The notes under the pieces are model-generated. The model was given only the letters and a program-made list of their open reading frames with translations, was not told where the DNA came from and made no database searches. From Oscillospiraceae bacterium (GTDB taxonomy: Bacteria; Bacillota; Clostridia; Oscillospirales; Acutalibacteraceae), in NCBI GenBank assembly GCA_902774035.1, contig CACYHA010000006.1, positions 124,001 through 188,000 of the forward strand: 64,000 nucleotides of DNA, in the 5' to 3' direction. Positions 1 to 6,726 of this stretch are shown here, piece after piece (positions within the stretch are counted from its first letter, which is position 1; each line of letters starts with the position of its first letter). Position numbers and translations under genes: made by a program.

Positions 1-606
1 GATGAGCAGAAAGAGCGTGTCGTCCGCGATCCCGGCGTCCAAAACGGCGGTGTAAACGTCGTTCACCAGCACATCAACCTCGTGGATGCGCTGCAGATAG
101 GGCGGCGTGCCATAGCCGTGGCAGTGACCGGCGCCGTCCACACTGTCAAACTGGATGAACAAAAACGTCGGCCTGTTCTGTCGGATATAATCGCAGATCT
201 TCGGGGTCAGCTCGGTGTCCGGCGCCGTGTCGTGGGCAACGCCCAGATCGCGCTCCACGATCCCGGTCGTGATGGGATCCCAATCGCAGAAGGAGCCGAG
301 GGCGGCTTTGGGCATCGCCGTGCGGATGCGGCGGAACAGCGAAGGAAACGGGCTGTCGGCGGGATAGGGCTCTGTGCTGACAATGTCGTTGGTCAGCTTG
401 TGGATCTCCGGGCCGACGCCGAGCAGCATGGAGCCCCAGCATTCGGCGCTGATGGTCGGGTTGGAGGCCAAAGCGCGGTAGGTCACCGCGCCGTCGGCAA
501 AGATCCGGTCAAAATTCGGGGTGTCGGCGTCTTTGAAATAGCCGCCTGCGCCGTCCACGCCGACAACGATCACATGGCGGAACGGCTGCTTTTTTTTGAA
601 ACACAT
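1..606 (-). CDS. Alkaline-phosphatase-superfamily phosphodiesterase, 3' part cut by window edge
   Basis: The minus-strand frame is open from an ATG at 606 to the window edge (202 codons), so the C-terminus is missing. The protein begins near MCFKKKQPF and then reads VIVVGVDGAGG, followed by TPNFDRIFADGAVT and NPTISAECWGSMLLGV. This is the type I phosphodiesterase/nucleotide pyrophosphatase layout: a metal-binding Asp near residue 18 and a Thr/Ser nucleophile region in NPTISAECW. Later, FIQFDSVDGAGHCHGYG supplies the second metal-site Asp and His. The start has a good ribosome binding site (GAAAGGAGC). A 7-bp hairpin at 625-642 lies between the upstream hslO stop and this site. No signal peptide is visible, so it is probably cytoplasmic. 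Its substrate cannot be told from the sequence. Confidence 0.85.
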   Translation of the reverse strand, partial: MCFKKKQPFRHVIVVGVDGAGGYFKDADTPNFDRIFADGAVTYRALASNPTISAECWGSMLLGVGPEIHKLTNDIVSTEPYPADSPFPSLFRRIRTAMPKAALGSFCDWDPITTGIVERDLGVAHDTAPDTELTPKICDYIRQNRPTFLFIQFDSVDGAGHCHGYGTPPYLQRIHEVDVLVNDVYTAVLDAGIADDTLFLLI

Positions 607-663
607 TTGCAAGCTCCTTTCAGACGGTTACTTTGGTAACCGATGATCCACGCAACGTGAACA

Positions 664-1542
664 TCAATCGGTTGCTTTGTTTATGAGCGCCAGCACTTCC
701 CGCGGCGTGAAACGGTAGACCTTGTCGCAGAACTGGCAGCGCACTTCGGTCTGTTTGTCCTGCGCCATCTCGCGCAGCGCATCTTTGCCGGTGCTCAAAA
801 GGGCGGCCTCGACCCGTTCCCGGGTGCAGGTGCAGCGATATGTCGGCGCGGCGGCGTCCAGCACCTCCAGGTCAAACAGCTTGAGCACCCTGCGGCAGAC
901 CGCTTCCGGCGTCATTCCGCGCGAGAGCATGGCAGTGACGGATTCCAGACCCTCCATGGACTGTTCGACCTTCGTGATCGTGTCCTCTCCCGCAGCCGGC
1001 AAAAGCTGCACAAGGAAGCCGCCCGCCGCTTTGATCGTGAGGTCGGGATTCACCAGCACGCCGAGGCCGCAGACTGTCGGCGTCTGCTCGCTCGCCGCGA
1101 AATAGGCGGTGATGTCCTCGGCGATCTCGCCGGAAACGATGGGCGTTCGGCCGACATAAGGCTCCTTCAGGCCGAGATCCTTGATCACGGTCACAAAGCC
1201 GTCTGTGCCCACGGCGCCTGCAACGTCCAGCTTGCCTTTGGCATTCAGCGGAAGCTCGACCACGGGCTGCTGCACATAACCGCGCACATTGCCCTGCGCG
1301 TCGGAAACGGCAAGCACCGTCCCTGCAGGGCCGCCGCCGTTTATACGCAGCGTCAGGCTGTCGTCTTTGCCCTTCAGGGCGCTGCCCATGAGCGACGCGG
1401 CGCTCAGCAGCCGACCCAGGGCGGCCGAGGCGACGGCGGAGGTTTTGTGGATCTCGGCGGCGCGGTTGACGATGTCGGTCGCGTCGATCGCAGTTGCGGA
1501 CACTGTGCCGTCGGTGGTGATGCAGCGAACGGAAAAAGCCAT
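664..1542 (-). CDS. hslO: Hsp33 redox-regulated holdase chaperone
   Basis: 292 residues, the usual Hsp33 length. The protein starts MAFSVRCITTDGTV. The C-terminal zinc switch is present as CTC (in YRCTCTRERV) and CQFC (in EVRCQFCDKVY), the four cysteines that bind zinc when reduced and form disulfides under oxidative stress, activating the chaperone. The ATG at 1542 was preferred over an in-frame start 15 codons upstream because AAGGAG lies 8 bases before it, and because the longer form would add a tail overlapping the upstream gene. It follows the methyltransferase gene by 11 bases and probably shares its transcript. Confidence 0.95.
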   Translation of the reverse strand: MAFSVRCITTDGTVSATAIDATDIVNRAAEIHKTSAVASAALGRLLSAASLMGSALKGKDDSLTLRINGGGPAGTVLAVSDAQGNVRGYVQQPVVELPLNAKGKLDVAGAVGTDGFVTVIKDLGLKEPYVGRTPIVSGEIAEDITAYFAASEQTPTVCGLGVLVNPDLTIKAAGGFLVQLLPAAGEDTITKVEQSMEGLESVTAMLSRGMTPEAVCRRVLKLFDLEVLDAAAPTYRCTCTRERVEAALLSTGKDALREMAQDKQTEVRCQFCDKVYRFTPREVLALINKATD

Positions 1543-1553
1543 GGAGATTCTCC

Positions 1554-2324
1554 TTAAAACTGAAACTGTGTGCCGTGTTTTTTGCAAACAAAGAGCGCGC
1601 GTTCACTCGTTTCCCTGAGTGGGCCGCGCGTGTGGGCGTCCAGGATCTGCAGCACCTCAAAGTGAACGGCCTTCAGCCGTTCGGCGATGAACCCGAGGTC
1701 ATAGGCGCGCTCGGAGAATTCCTCCGTTTCGCGAGAATAGACCTCGCCGTCCGCCTCGTCGGGGGTGAACAGATCCAGCGTGATGTGTGTGGTCTGCGTC
1801 GTTTGGTCAAAGCTGTTCTGCCAAACGCAAAAGACCTCGTCCAGATCATAGACGAAGGTGTGGCTGCCGAGCACCTGCGCGTGCTTGTAGGGGGTGTTGA
1901 CGTCAAAAAGAAACACGCCGCCGTCGTTCATGAACAGCGCCACACGGCGCAGCGCTTCGCAAAACGCGGCCTCGTCGGTCAGGTGGTTTAGGGAATCCAG
2001 CGTGCAGACTGCGGCGTCGATGGTTCCGAAGAGATCGAGCGCCTCCATTTTCTGCTGCAGAAACAGCGCATCGAACCCCTCTTCCATGCGCTTTTCCTGC
2101 GCGGCGGCAAGCATCTCCTCGCTGGCGTCCACGCCGATCACCTCGTAGCCCCGCTTCGCGAACAGAGCGCTGAGCGTGCCGGAGCCGCAGGCAAGATCCA
2201 GCAGGATCCCGCTCCCCGCGCCGTTTTCGGCGAGCAGGGCGCACAGCGTTTCGCCCATGGCGTCATAGTCCACATTGGCGGTCAGCGCGTCGTAAAAACA
2301 CGCGAGCGCCTCGTAACCGGCCAT
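1554..2324 (-). CDS. Class I SAM-dependent methyltransferase
   Basis: 256 residues. Motif I is clear at about residues 40-50 (LLDLACGSGTLSALFAKRG), followed by an acidic residue after the second strand (VIGVDASEEML) and FDAAVCTLDSLNHL-like motif IV positions (residues about 105-115). The remainder carries the predicted insert of small-molecule methyltransferases related to the YqeM/CmoA group. The start codon overlaps the stop of the upstream TrpR-like regulator gene by one base (TGATG), so the two are translationally coupled. The substrate is unknown. Confidence 0.88.
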   Translation of the reverse strand: MAGYEALACFYDALTANVDYDAMGETLCALLAENGAGSGILLDLACGSGTLSALFAKRGYEVIGVDASEEMLAAAQEKRMEEGFDALFLQQKMEALDLFGTIDAAVCTLDSLNHLTDEAAFCEALRRVALFMNDGGVFLFDVNTPYKHAQVLGSHTFVYDLDEVFCVWQNSFDQTTQTTHITLDLFTPDEADGEVYSRETEEFSERAYDLGFIAERLKAVHFEVLQILDAHTRGPLRETSERALFVCKKHGTQFQF

Positions 2325-2617
2325 CAGTTCTCCTTGCCGTCCAGCCGGGCGAACAGCTTTTCATAGCCGTTCTTGCCGTAGGTCAGCGAACGGTTGACAC
2401 GGCTGACGGTCGCCGTGCTCGCGCCGGTCTCGGAAACGATCTCGCTGTAGACCCGCTTTTGCGAAAGCATCCGGGCCACAACGGCGCGCTGGGCGAGGGC
2501 GGAAAGCTCATTCGGCGTACACAGGTCGTCGAACAACGCGGCGCACTCCTCCTCGTCTTTCAGCAGCAGCACCAGTTCGTACAAAAAGTGAATGTTGTTT
2601 TCGTTGTTGTTGGGCAT
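2324..2617 (-). CDS. YerC/YecD-family TrpR-like DNA-binding protein
   Basis: 97 residues from the ATG at 2617, which has TAGGAGC eight bases upstream; a GTG six codons earlier would place that site inside the gene. The protein is all-helical, with a helix-turn-helix around residues 60-85 (YSEIVSETGASTATVSRVNRSL) typical of the TrpR-related YerC family of Bacillota. In this family the tryptophan-binding residues of TrpR are not conserved and the ligand is unknown. It is the first gene of a minus-strand run leading to the methyltransferase and hslO. Confidence 0.85.
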   Translation of the reverse strand: MPNNNENNIHFLYELVLLLKDEEECAALFDDLCTPNELSALAQRAVVARMLSQKRVYSEIVSETGASTATVSRVNRSLTYGKNGYEKLFARLDGKEN

Positions 2618-2741
2618 AAGTCGCGCTCCTATCACGAGTAAATCAAAGATATTTTAACATTTTAAAGCTGAAAAGTAAACAGTCAATTTGTCAAAGGAAA
2701 GCATCTTTTTTTCGGCACAATGCCAAATTTTTGCAAATAAT

Positions 2742-2770
2742 TTGCAAACTGCGCCCGACTGTTGTATAAT
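2742..2770 (+). promoter_or_regulatory. Sigma-A promoter of the 2805 hydrolase gene
   Basis: TTGCAA at 2742-2747, a 17-bp spacer, and TATAAT at 2765-2770. It lies 35 bases upstream of the hydrolase start codon and is the only good match in the gap. Confidence 0.75.
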
Positions 2771-2804
2771 GGGGACGATCAAGAAATGAAAGGAACGAAG
2801 AAAC

Positions 2805-3800
2805 ATGTTGTATCTCGCACTCTCTCACGCCGGAAAGGTCACGGTCACGACCCTGCTCATCGTTCTCGCGGTGCTGCTGGTGGTCTGGCTGGGCGTCGGC
2901 TTTGTCTTTTTCTTCATCGGCCTCGGCTCCAAGCGCCGGGAAGACGAAACCGTGCCGAACAAAGGCAGCCTGTTTGACCGCAACAAGGACAACGTCAACA
3001 TTCAGAACGGCTACAAATGGTACGACAACACCTACAAGCAGCCCGTCACCATTCCCGGAACCCACGGAAAGACCCTGCACGCGATGGAGTTCCGCAACCC
3101 CTCCAACAGCAACAACTGGGCGATCGTGATCCACGGCTGGACCAACTGCAAGCGCGAGATCGCAAGCTATGGCATGGAATATTACCGCCGCGGCTTCAAC
3201 GTGCTGATCCCCGACCTGCGCGGCCACGGCGCCAGCGAAAGCAAGTATGTCTCCATGGGCTGGCTCGACCGTCTGGACATCGTGGACTGGATCAACAGCC
3301 TGGTGAAGGAGAACCCGAAGGTGAAGATCGTGATCCACGGCGTTTCCATGGGCGCGGCGACCACGATGATGACCACGGGCGAAGAGCTGCCGAAAAACGT
3401 GCTCTGCGCGGTTGAGGACTGCGGCTTCACCGGCGTCTACGACATTTTCACCGACCAGTGCATCCGCACCTACCATGTGCCGCCGAAGATCATCATGCCC
3501 GCGGCGAACATCGCCAACCGCATCCTCAACGGCTTTTCCTTCAAAAAAGCCTCGGCGGTGGAGCAGCTCAAAAAGAGCAAGACCCCGACCCTCTTCATGC
3601 ACGGCGACGCGGACGATTTTGTGCTGTTTGAAAATCTCGACAAGGTCTATGCCGCCTGCGCCGCGCCGAAGGAAAAATACGTGATCCACGGGGCGGAGCA
3701 CGCCGTTTCCTCCCACTGGTTCCACGAGGAATACTGGAACCGGGTGGATCAGTTCGTCGCCGAATACTTCGGGGACGAGGCTGTGAAGATCAAGAATTGA
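2805..3800 (+). CDS. Membrane-anchored alpha/beta hydrolase
   Basis: 331 residues. An N-terminal hydrophobic segment (about 13-40) with no cleavage site suggests a signal anchor. The hydrolase core shows VIHGWTNCK (oxyanion strand-loop, about 108-116), DLRGHGASE (137-145), the nucleophile elbow GVSMG with Ser181, an acid region HGDADDF (about 265-272) and a C-terminal His in GAEHAVSSHW. This matches the YqkD/BAAT-like group of esterases/peptidases in Clostridia. AAAGGA precedes the ATG by 10 bases. It is transcribed alone: a promoter lies upstream and a hairpin follows the stop. The substrate is not predictable. Confidence 0.88.
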   Translation: MLYLALSHAGKVTVTTLLIVLAVLLVVWLGVGFVFFFIGLGSKRREDETVPNKGSLFDRNKDNVNIQNGYKWYDNTYKQPVTIPGTHGKTLHAMEFRNPSNSNNWAIVIHGWTNCKREIASYGMEYYRRGFNVLIPDLRGHGASESKYVSMGWLDRLDIVDWINSLVKENPKVKIVIHGVSMGAATTMMTTGEELPKNVLCAVEDCGFTGVYDIFTDQCIRTYHVPPKIIMPAANIANRILNGFSFKKASAVEQLKKSKTPTLFMHGDADDFVLFENLDKVYAACAAPKEKYVIHGAEHAVSSHWFHEEYWNRVDQFVAEYFGDEAVKIKN

Positions 3801-3826
3801 AAGTTGAAAATTGAAAATTGAAAATT
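3797..3826. repeat. 8-bp tandem repeat at gene 3' end
   Basis: Four consecutive copies of a unit close to TTGAAAAT begin at the stop codon of the hydrolase gene and run into the terminator hairpin. Confidence 0.7.
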
Positions 3827-3857
3827 GCCCCGCCGGGGATGTTGTTCGCGGCGGGGC
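3827..3857 (+). terminator. GC-rich hairpin after hydrolase gene
   Basis: GCCCCGCCG at 3827-3835 pairs with CGGCGGGGC at 3849-3857 around a 13-base loop. The run after it (GATTCTCATTTCC) is only moderately T-rich, so termination is likely but not textbook. Confidence 0.6.
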
Positions 3858-3888
3858 GATTCTCATTTCCAGTTTTTTTCAAAATCCC

Positions 3889-3917
3889 TTGACACTTTCC
3901 CTTTATCGTGGTAAACT
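3889..3917 (+). promoter_or_regulatory. Sigma-A promoter of amino acid ABC transporter operon
   Basis: TTGACA at 3889-3894, 17-bp spacer, TAAACT at 3912-3917, 48 bases ahead of the binding-protein start. Confidence 0.8.
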
Positions 3918-3965
3918 GATAGCACAATAAAGCGCTGAAAGGCGCAAGAAAAAGGAGACATTCTT

Positions 3966-4799
3966 ATGAACAAAAAACTGATCGCACTTCTGCTCGCAGC
4001 CATCATGGTCGTTGCCTGCTTCGCGCTGGCCGCCTGCGGCGACAAGCCCGCCGAAGACCCCACCAATGCCTCTGACGATCCGGCTGCGGCATCCGACCTC
4101 GCCTACATCCAGAGCAAGGGCAAGCTCGTTGTCGGCATCACAGACTTTGCTCCGATGGACTACAAAGAAGAAGGCAGCGAAGACTGGGTCGGCTTTGACG
4201 CGGATCTTGCAAAAGCCTTTGCAAAGACCCTCGGCGTGGACGTGGAGTTCACCGAGATCGACTGGGACAACAAGATTCTTGAGCTCGATGGCAAATCCAT
4301 CGACTGCGTTTGGAACGGCATGACCATCACCGACGAAGTGAAGGCATCCATGGACGTTTCCGATCCCTACTGCAAGAACGCGCAGGTCATCGTGGTTCCC
4401 GCAGACAAGGCGGAACAGTATCAGACCGCCGAAGCCTGCAAAGAGCTGCAGTTCGCTGTGGAAGCCGGTTCCGCCGGCGCAGAGGTTGCCGAAGAGAACG
4501 GCTTCTCCGTGACAGAAGTGAAGGATCAGGCCACCGCGCTGCAGGAAGTTGCCGCCGGCACCTCCGACGCTGCGATCATCGACCTGCTGATGGCGGGCGC
4601 CATGATCGGCGAAGGCACGGGCTTCTCCAACCTGGCTTACACCGCTTCCCTCAACAGCGAAGAATACGGCGTGGGCTTCCGCAAGGGCTCCGACCTTGTG
4701 ACCTACTTCAACACGTTCTTTGCCTCTGAGATCAAGCTTGGCAACGTGGACAAGATCGCCGCACAGTACGGCATCGCCGCCGACGCGATCATCAAATAA
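3966..4799 (+). CDS. Polar amino acid ABC transporter, substrate-binding lipoprotein
   Basis: 277 residues. The signal peptide ends in the lipobox LAAC (Cys at about 24), so the mature protein is lipid-anchored on the outer face of the membrane. After an Asp/Ala linker comes the SBP_bac_3 fold: LVVGITDFAPMDY, GFDADLAKAFAKTLGV, WNGMTITDEV. These are hallmarks of the family-3 solute-binding proteins for glutamine, cystine or other polar amino acids. AAAGGAGA precedes the ATG. It heads an operon with the permease and ATPase. A hairpin after the stop may keep the binding-protein message more abundant than the rest. Which amino acid it carries cannot be read from the sequence. Confidence 0.93.
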   Translation: MNKKLIALLLAAIMVVACFALAACGDKPAEDPTNASDDPAAASDLAYIQSKGKLVVGITDFAPMDYKEEGSEDWVGFDADLAKAFAKTLGVDVEFTEIDWDNKILELDGKSIDCVWNGMTITDEVKASMDVSDPYCKNAQVIVVPADKAEQYQTAEACKELQFAVEAGSAGAEVAEENGFSVTEVKDQATALQEVAAGTSDAAIIDLLMAGAMIGEGTGFSNLAYTASLNSEEYGVGFRKGSDLVTYFNTFFASEIKLGNVDKIAAQYGIAADAIIK

Positions 4800-4816
4800 G
4801 AAAACGAATCGACCGG

Positions 4817-4847
4817 TGGTTCCGGAAGCTCTGTGCTGCCGGAACCA
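4817..4847 (+). terminator. Intercistronic hairpin after binding-protein gene
   Basis: TGGTTCCGG at 4817-4825 pairs perfectly with CCGGAACCA at 4839-4847. No strong T-run follows, so partial termination or mRNA 3'-end protection is more likely than full termination. Confidence 0.55.
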
Positions 4848-4873
4848 TCTTCTGTTAAAGGACGTTGTTTTTT

Positions 4874-5596
4874 ATGGCTGCTTTTTTTGATTCCATCCAG
4901 CAGAACTTCAGCACTTTCTTTACGCAGTTCCCTGTGGTTTTTCAGGCGCTGAACGTGGGCTTTCTGCAGACGCTGAAGCTGTTTTTTGCAACCCTGCTCG
5001 GTGCGCTGCCCCTGGGACTTCTGATCTCCTTCGGTTCCATGTCGAAGGCCAAGGTCGTCAACAAAATCACACGGGTCTTTGTCTGGATCGTGCGCGGCTC
5101 GCCGTTGATGCTGCAGCTTCTCATCATCTACTACTTTCCCGGCCTCGTCTGGCACAAACCGATCTGGGGCGGGGGCGAGGACGGCCGTTTCCTTGCGGCA
5201 ACGGTGGCGTTCATCATCAACTATGCCTGCTATTTTTCCGAGATCTTCCGCGGCGGCATCCAGAGCATCCCCATCGGCCAGTATGAGGCCGGGCAGGTGC
5301 TCGGGCTGACCAAGACGCAGACCTTCTTCCGCGTTGTGCTGCTGCAGGTGATCAAGCGCATCGTTCCGCCGATGAGCAACGAGATCATCACGCTCGTCAA
5401 GGACACATCCCTTGCGCGCATCATCGCCCTGCAGGAGATCATCTGGGCGGGTCAGGCGTTCATGAAGGGCTCCCACGGGATTTCGGGCGCGATCTGGCCG
5501 ATGTTCTTCACGATGGTCTATTATCTGTTTGCCAGCGGCATTTTGACGGTGCTGCTCGGAAAACTCGAAAAGAAACTCAGCTATTTCAAGGTGTAA
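4874..5596 (+). CDS. Polar amino acid ABC transporter permease
   Basis: 240 residues of the HisM/GlnP family with about five membrane segments. The EAA loop that docks on the ATPase is recognisable near residues 130-150 (GQYEAGQVLGLTKTQTFFRVVL), and the family motif EIITLVKDTSLARII follows. The ATG at 4874 was chosen because AAAGGA lies 11 bases upstream; an in-frame TTG at 4865 would sit on top of that site. The gene is preceded by a hairpin and followed 13 bases later by the ATPase gene. Confidence 0.92.
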   Translation: MAAFFDSIQQNFSTFFTQFPVVFQALNVGFLQTLKLFFATLLGALPLGLLISFGSMSKAKVVNKITRVFVWIVRGSPLMLQLLIIYYFPGLVWHKPIWGGGEDGRFLAATVAFIINYACYFSEIFRGGIQSIPIGQYEAGQVLGLTKTQTFFRVVLLQVIKRIVPPMSNEIITLVKDTSLARIIALQEIIWAGQAFMKGSHGISGAIWPMFFTMVYYLFASGILTVLLGKLEKKLSYFKV

Positions 5597-5609
5597 AGGG
5601 GGCGGCGAT

Positions 5610-6392
5610 ATGGCAATTCTGGAAGTGCGCGATCTGCACAAAAGCTTCGGCAAACACGAAGTGCTCAAGGGTATCTCTTTCTCGTTGGAAAAGGGCAATG
5701 TCCTGTCGATCATCGGCTCCTCCGGCAGCGGAAAGACGACCCTTCTGCGCTGCATCACCTTTTTGGAGACCGCAACGAGCGGAAAGATCCTTGTGGACGG
5801 CGACGTGATTTTTGACAGCGACAGCACCGTCAAACTGACCGCCAAAGAACACCGCGAAAAGCAACTGAATTTCGGGCTGGTATTTCAGCAGTTCAATCTG
5901 TTTCCCCAGTACACGGTGCTGCGCAATGTGACCCTTGCGCCGCGTCTGCGGGCCAAAGAGCGACCGGATTACAAGCAAAACAAAAAGCAGATCCTTGCCG
6001 AGATCGACACAAAAGCGAAATCTCTGCTGGAAAAAATGGGGCTTTCCGACAAGCTGGACTTTTACCCCTGTCAGCTTTCCGGCGGCCAGCAGCAGCGCGT
6101 ATCCATCGCCCGCGCCATGGCGCTCGAGCCCAAGATCCTCTTCTTTGACGAGCCGACCAGCGCGCTCGATCCGGAACTGACCGGCGAGATCCTCAAGGTC
6201 ATTCGGGAACTGGCCGACGAGCATATGACAATGGTCATCGTGACCCACGAAATGACCTTTGCCAAAGAGGTTTCGGATTACATTGTGTTCATGGATCAGG
6301 GCGTGATCGCAGAGGAGGGCACGGCAAAAGAACTGATCGAGCATCCGCAAACCGAGCGTCTGCAGGCGTTCCTGAGCAAGATCAGTGATTGA
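5610..6392 (+). CDS. Polar amino acid ABC transporter ATPase
   Basis: 260 residues, complete. Walker A is GSSGSGKTT (about 35-43), Q-loop FGLVFQQFNLF, signature LSGGQQQR, Walker B ILFFDEPTSALD and the H-loop VTHEM. This is the GlnQ/HisP/ArtP type of amino acid ABC ATPase. A modest insertion after the Q-loop (RAKERPDYKQNKKQ) is common in Clostridia members. It is the last gene of the operon; the terminator-like core of a MITE-like repeat lies 92 bases after the stop. Confidence 0.95.
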   Translation: MAILEVRDLHKSFGKHEVLKGISFSLEKGNVLSIIGSSGSGKTTLLRCITFLETATSGKILVDGDVIFDSDSTVKLTAKEHREKQLNFGLVFQQFNLFPQYTVLRNVTLAPRLRAKERPDYKQNKKQILAEIDTKAKSLLEKMGLSDKLDFYPCQLSGGQQQRVSIARAMALEPKILFFDEPTSALDPELTGEILKVIRELADEHMTMVIVTHEMTFAKEVSDYIVFMDQGVIAEEGTAKELIEHPQTERLQAFLSKISD

Positions 6393-6417
6393 ACAAACAA
6401 CATCCATGAGGTGACGG

Positions 6418-6568
6418 GGCTGTTGGATTTATCGAAAAACGTCAAAGCAAACAATCTTACTTTTTAGAAAAAACACAAAGGAAAGAAAGCGCTGAAATCA
6501 CAGAATCACTCTGTGGAAAGCGCTTTCTCTTTTATTAGCTTTGACGTTTTTCGCGAAATGCACCAGCC
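6418..6568. mobile_element. MITE-like repeat, short copy (151 bp)
   Basis: The ends are 31-bp imperfect inverted repeats (6418-6448 and 6538-6568). The inner 16 bp, CGAAAAACGTCAAAGC, match perfectly and the outer 15 bp, starting GGCTG, have four mismatches. A second, longer copy lies at 44519-44922 with the same ends and core; this copy lacks about 240 bp of its left arm. There is no coding capacity. It sits just after the ATPase gene and its core doubles as a terminator. Confidence 0.75.
6484..6532 (+). terminator. Intrinsic terminator inside the MITE-like repeat
   Basis: AGAAAGCGC at 6484-6492 pairs with GCGCTTTCT at 6520-6528, with an inner stem CACAGA/TCTGTG, followed by CTCTTTTATT. It probably ends the ABC transporter operon. 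Confidence 0.7.
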
Positions 6569-6570
6569 GC

Positions 6571-6693
6571 TTTTTCGCGCTGCAACGCAGCGCGAAAAAA
6601 GGGCGGCGGCGGAACCGCGCGGCCCGGGCCGCGCGAAAACGAAGCAGGGCTTCGTTTTGCCCCGTGCATGGCACGGGGCGTTCCGCCGCCGCC
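6571..6693. repeat. Cloverleaf inverted-repeat element, copy A
   Basis: A flanking hairpin (TTTTTCGCGCTGC at 6571-6583 with its complement at 6587-6599) precedes the core at 6602-6693. In the core a perfect 14-bp outer stem (6602-6615 with 6680-6693) encloses three hairpins: 6616-6635, 6636-6658 and 6659-6679. No unpaired base is left at the four-way junction. Two related copies occur at 29839-29982 and 45810-45956. It lies between two convergent genes and has no open frame of note. I do not recognise the family. Confidence 0.85.
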
Positions 6694-6726
6694 TTCGCCG
6701 CTCCGGCGATGGTGAAAATGTAAGCA

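Noticed and set aside
82-639. A 185-codon plus-strand frame at the window start
   Set aside because: It is the shadow of the partial phosphodiesterase on the minus strand, which has a good ribosome binding site and conserved motifs.
2691-3866. A 391-codon minus-strand frame opposite the alpha/beta hydrolase
   Set aside because: His/Val/Arg-rich antisense shadow; the plus-strand hydrolase has promoter, ribosome binding site and catalytic motifs.
6600-6720. Cloverleaf region as a CRISPR array or tRNA
   Set aside because: There are no regularly spaced identical repeats with spacers, and no tRNA features (TTC loop, CCA end, anticodon loop); stems are longer than in tRNA and loops only 2-4 bases.
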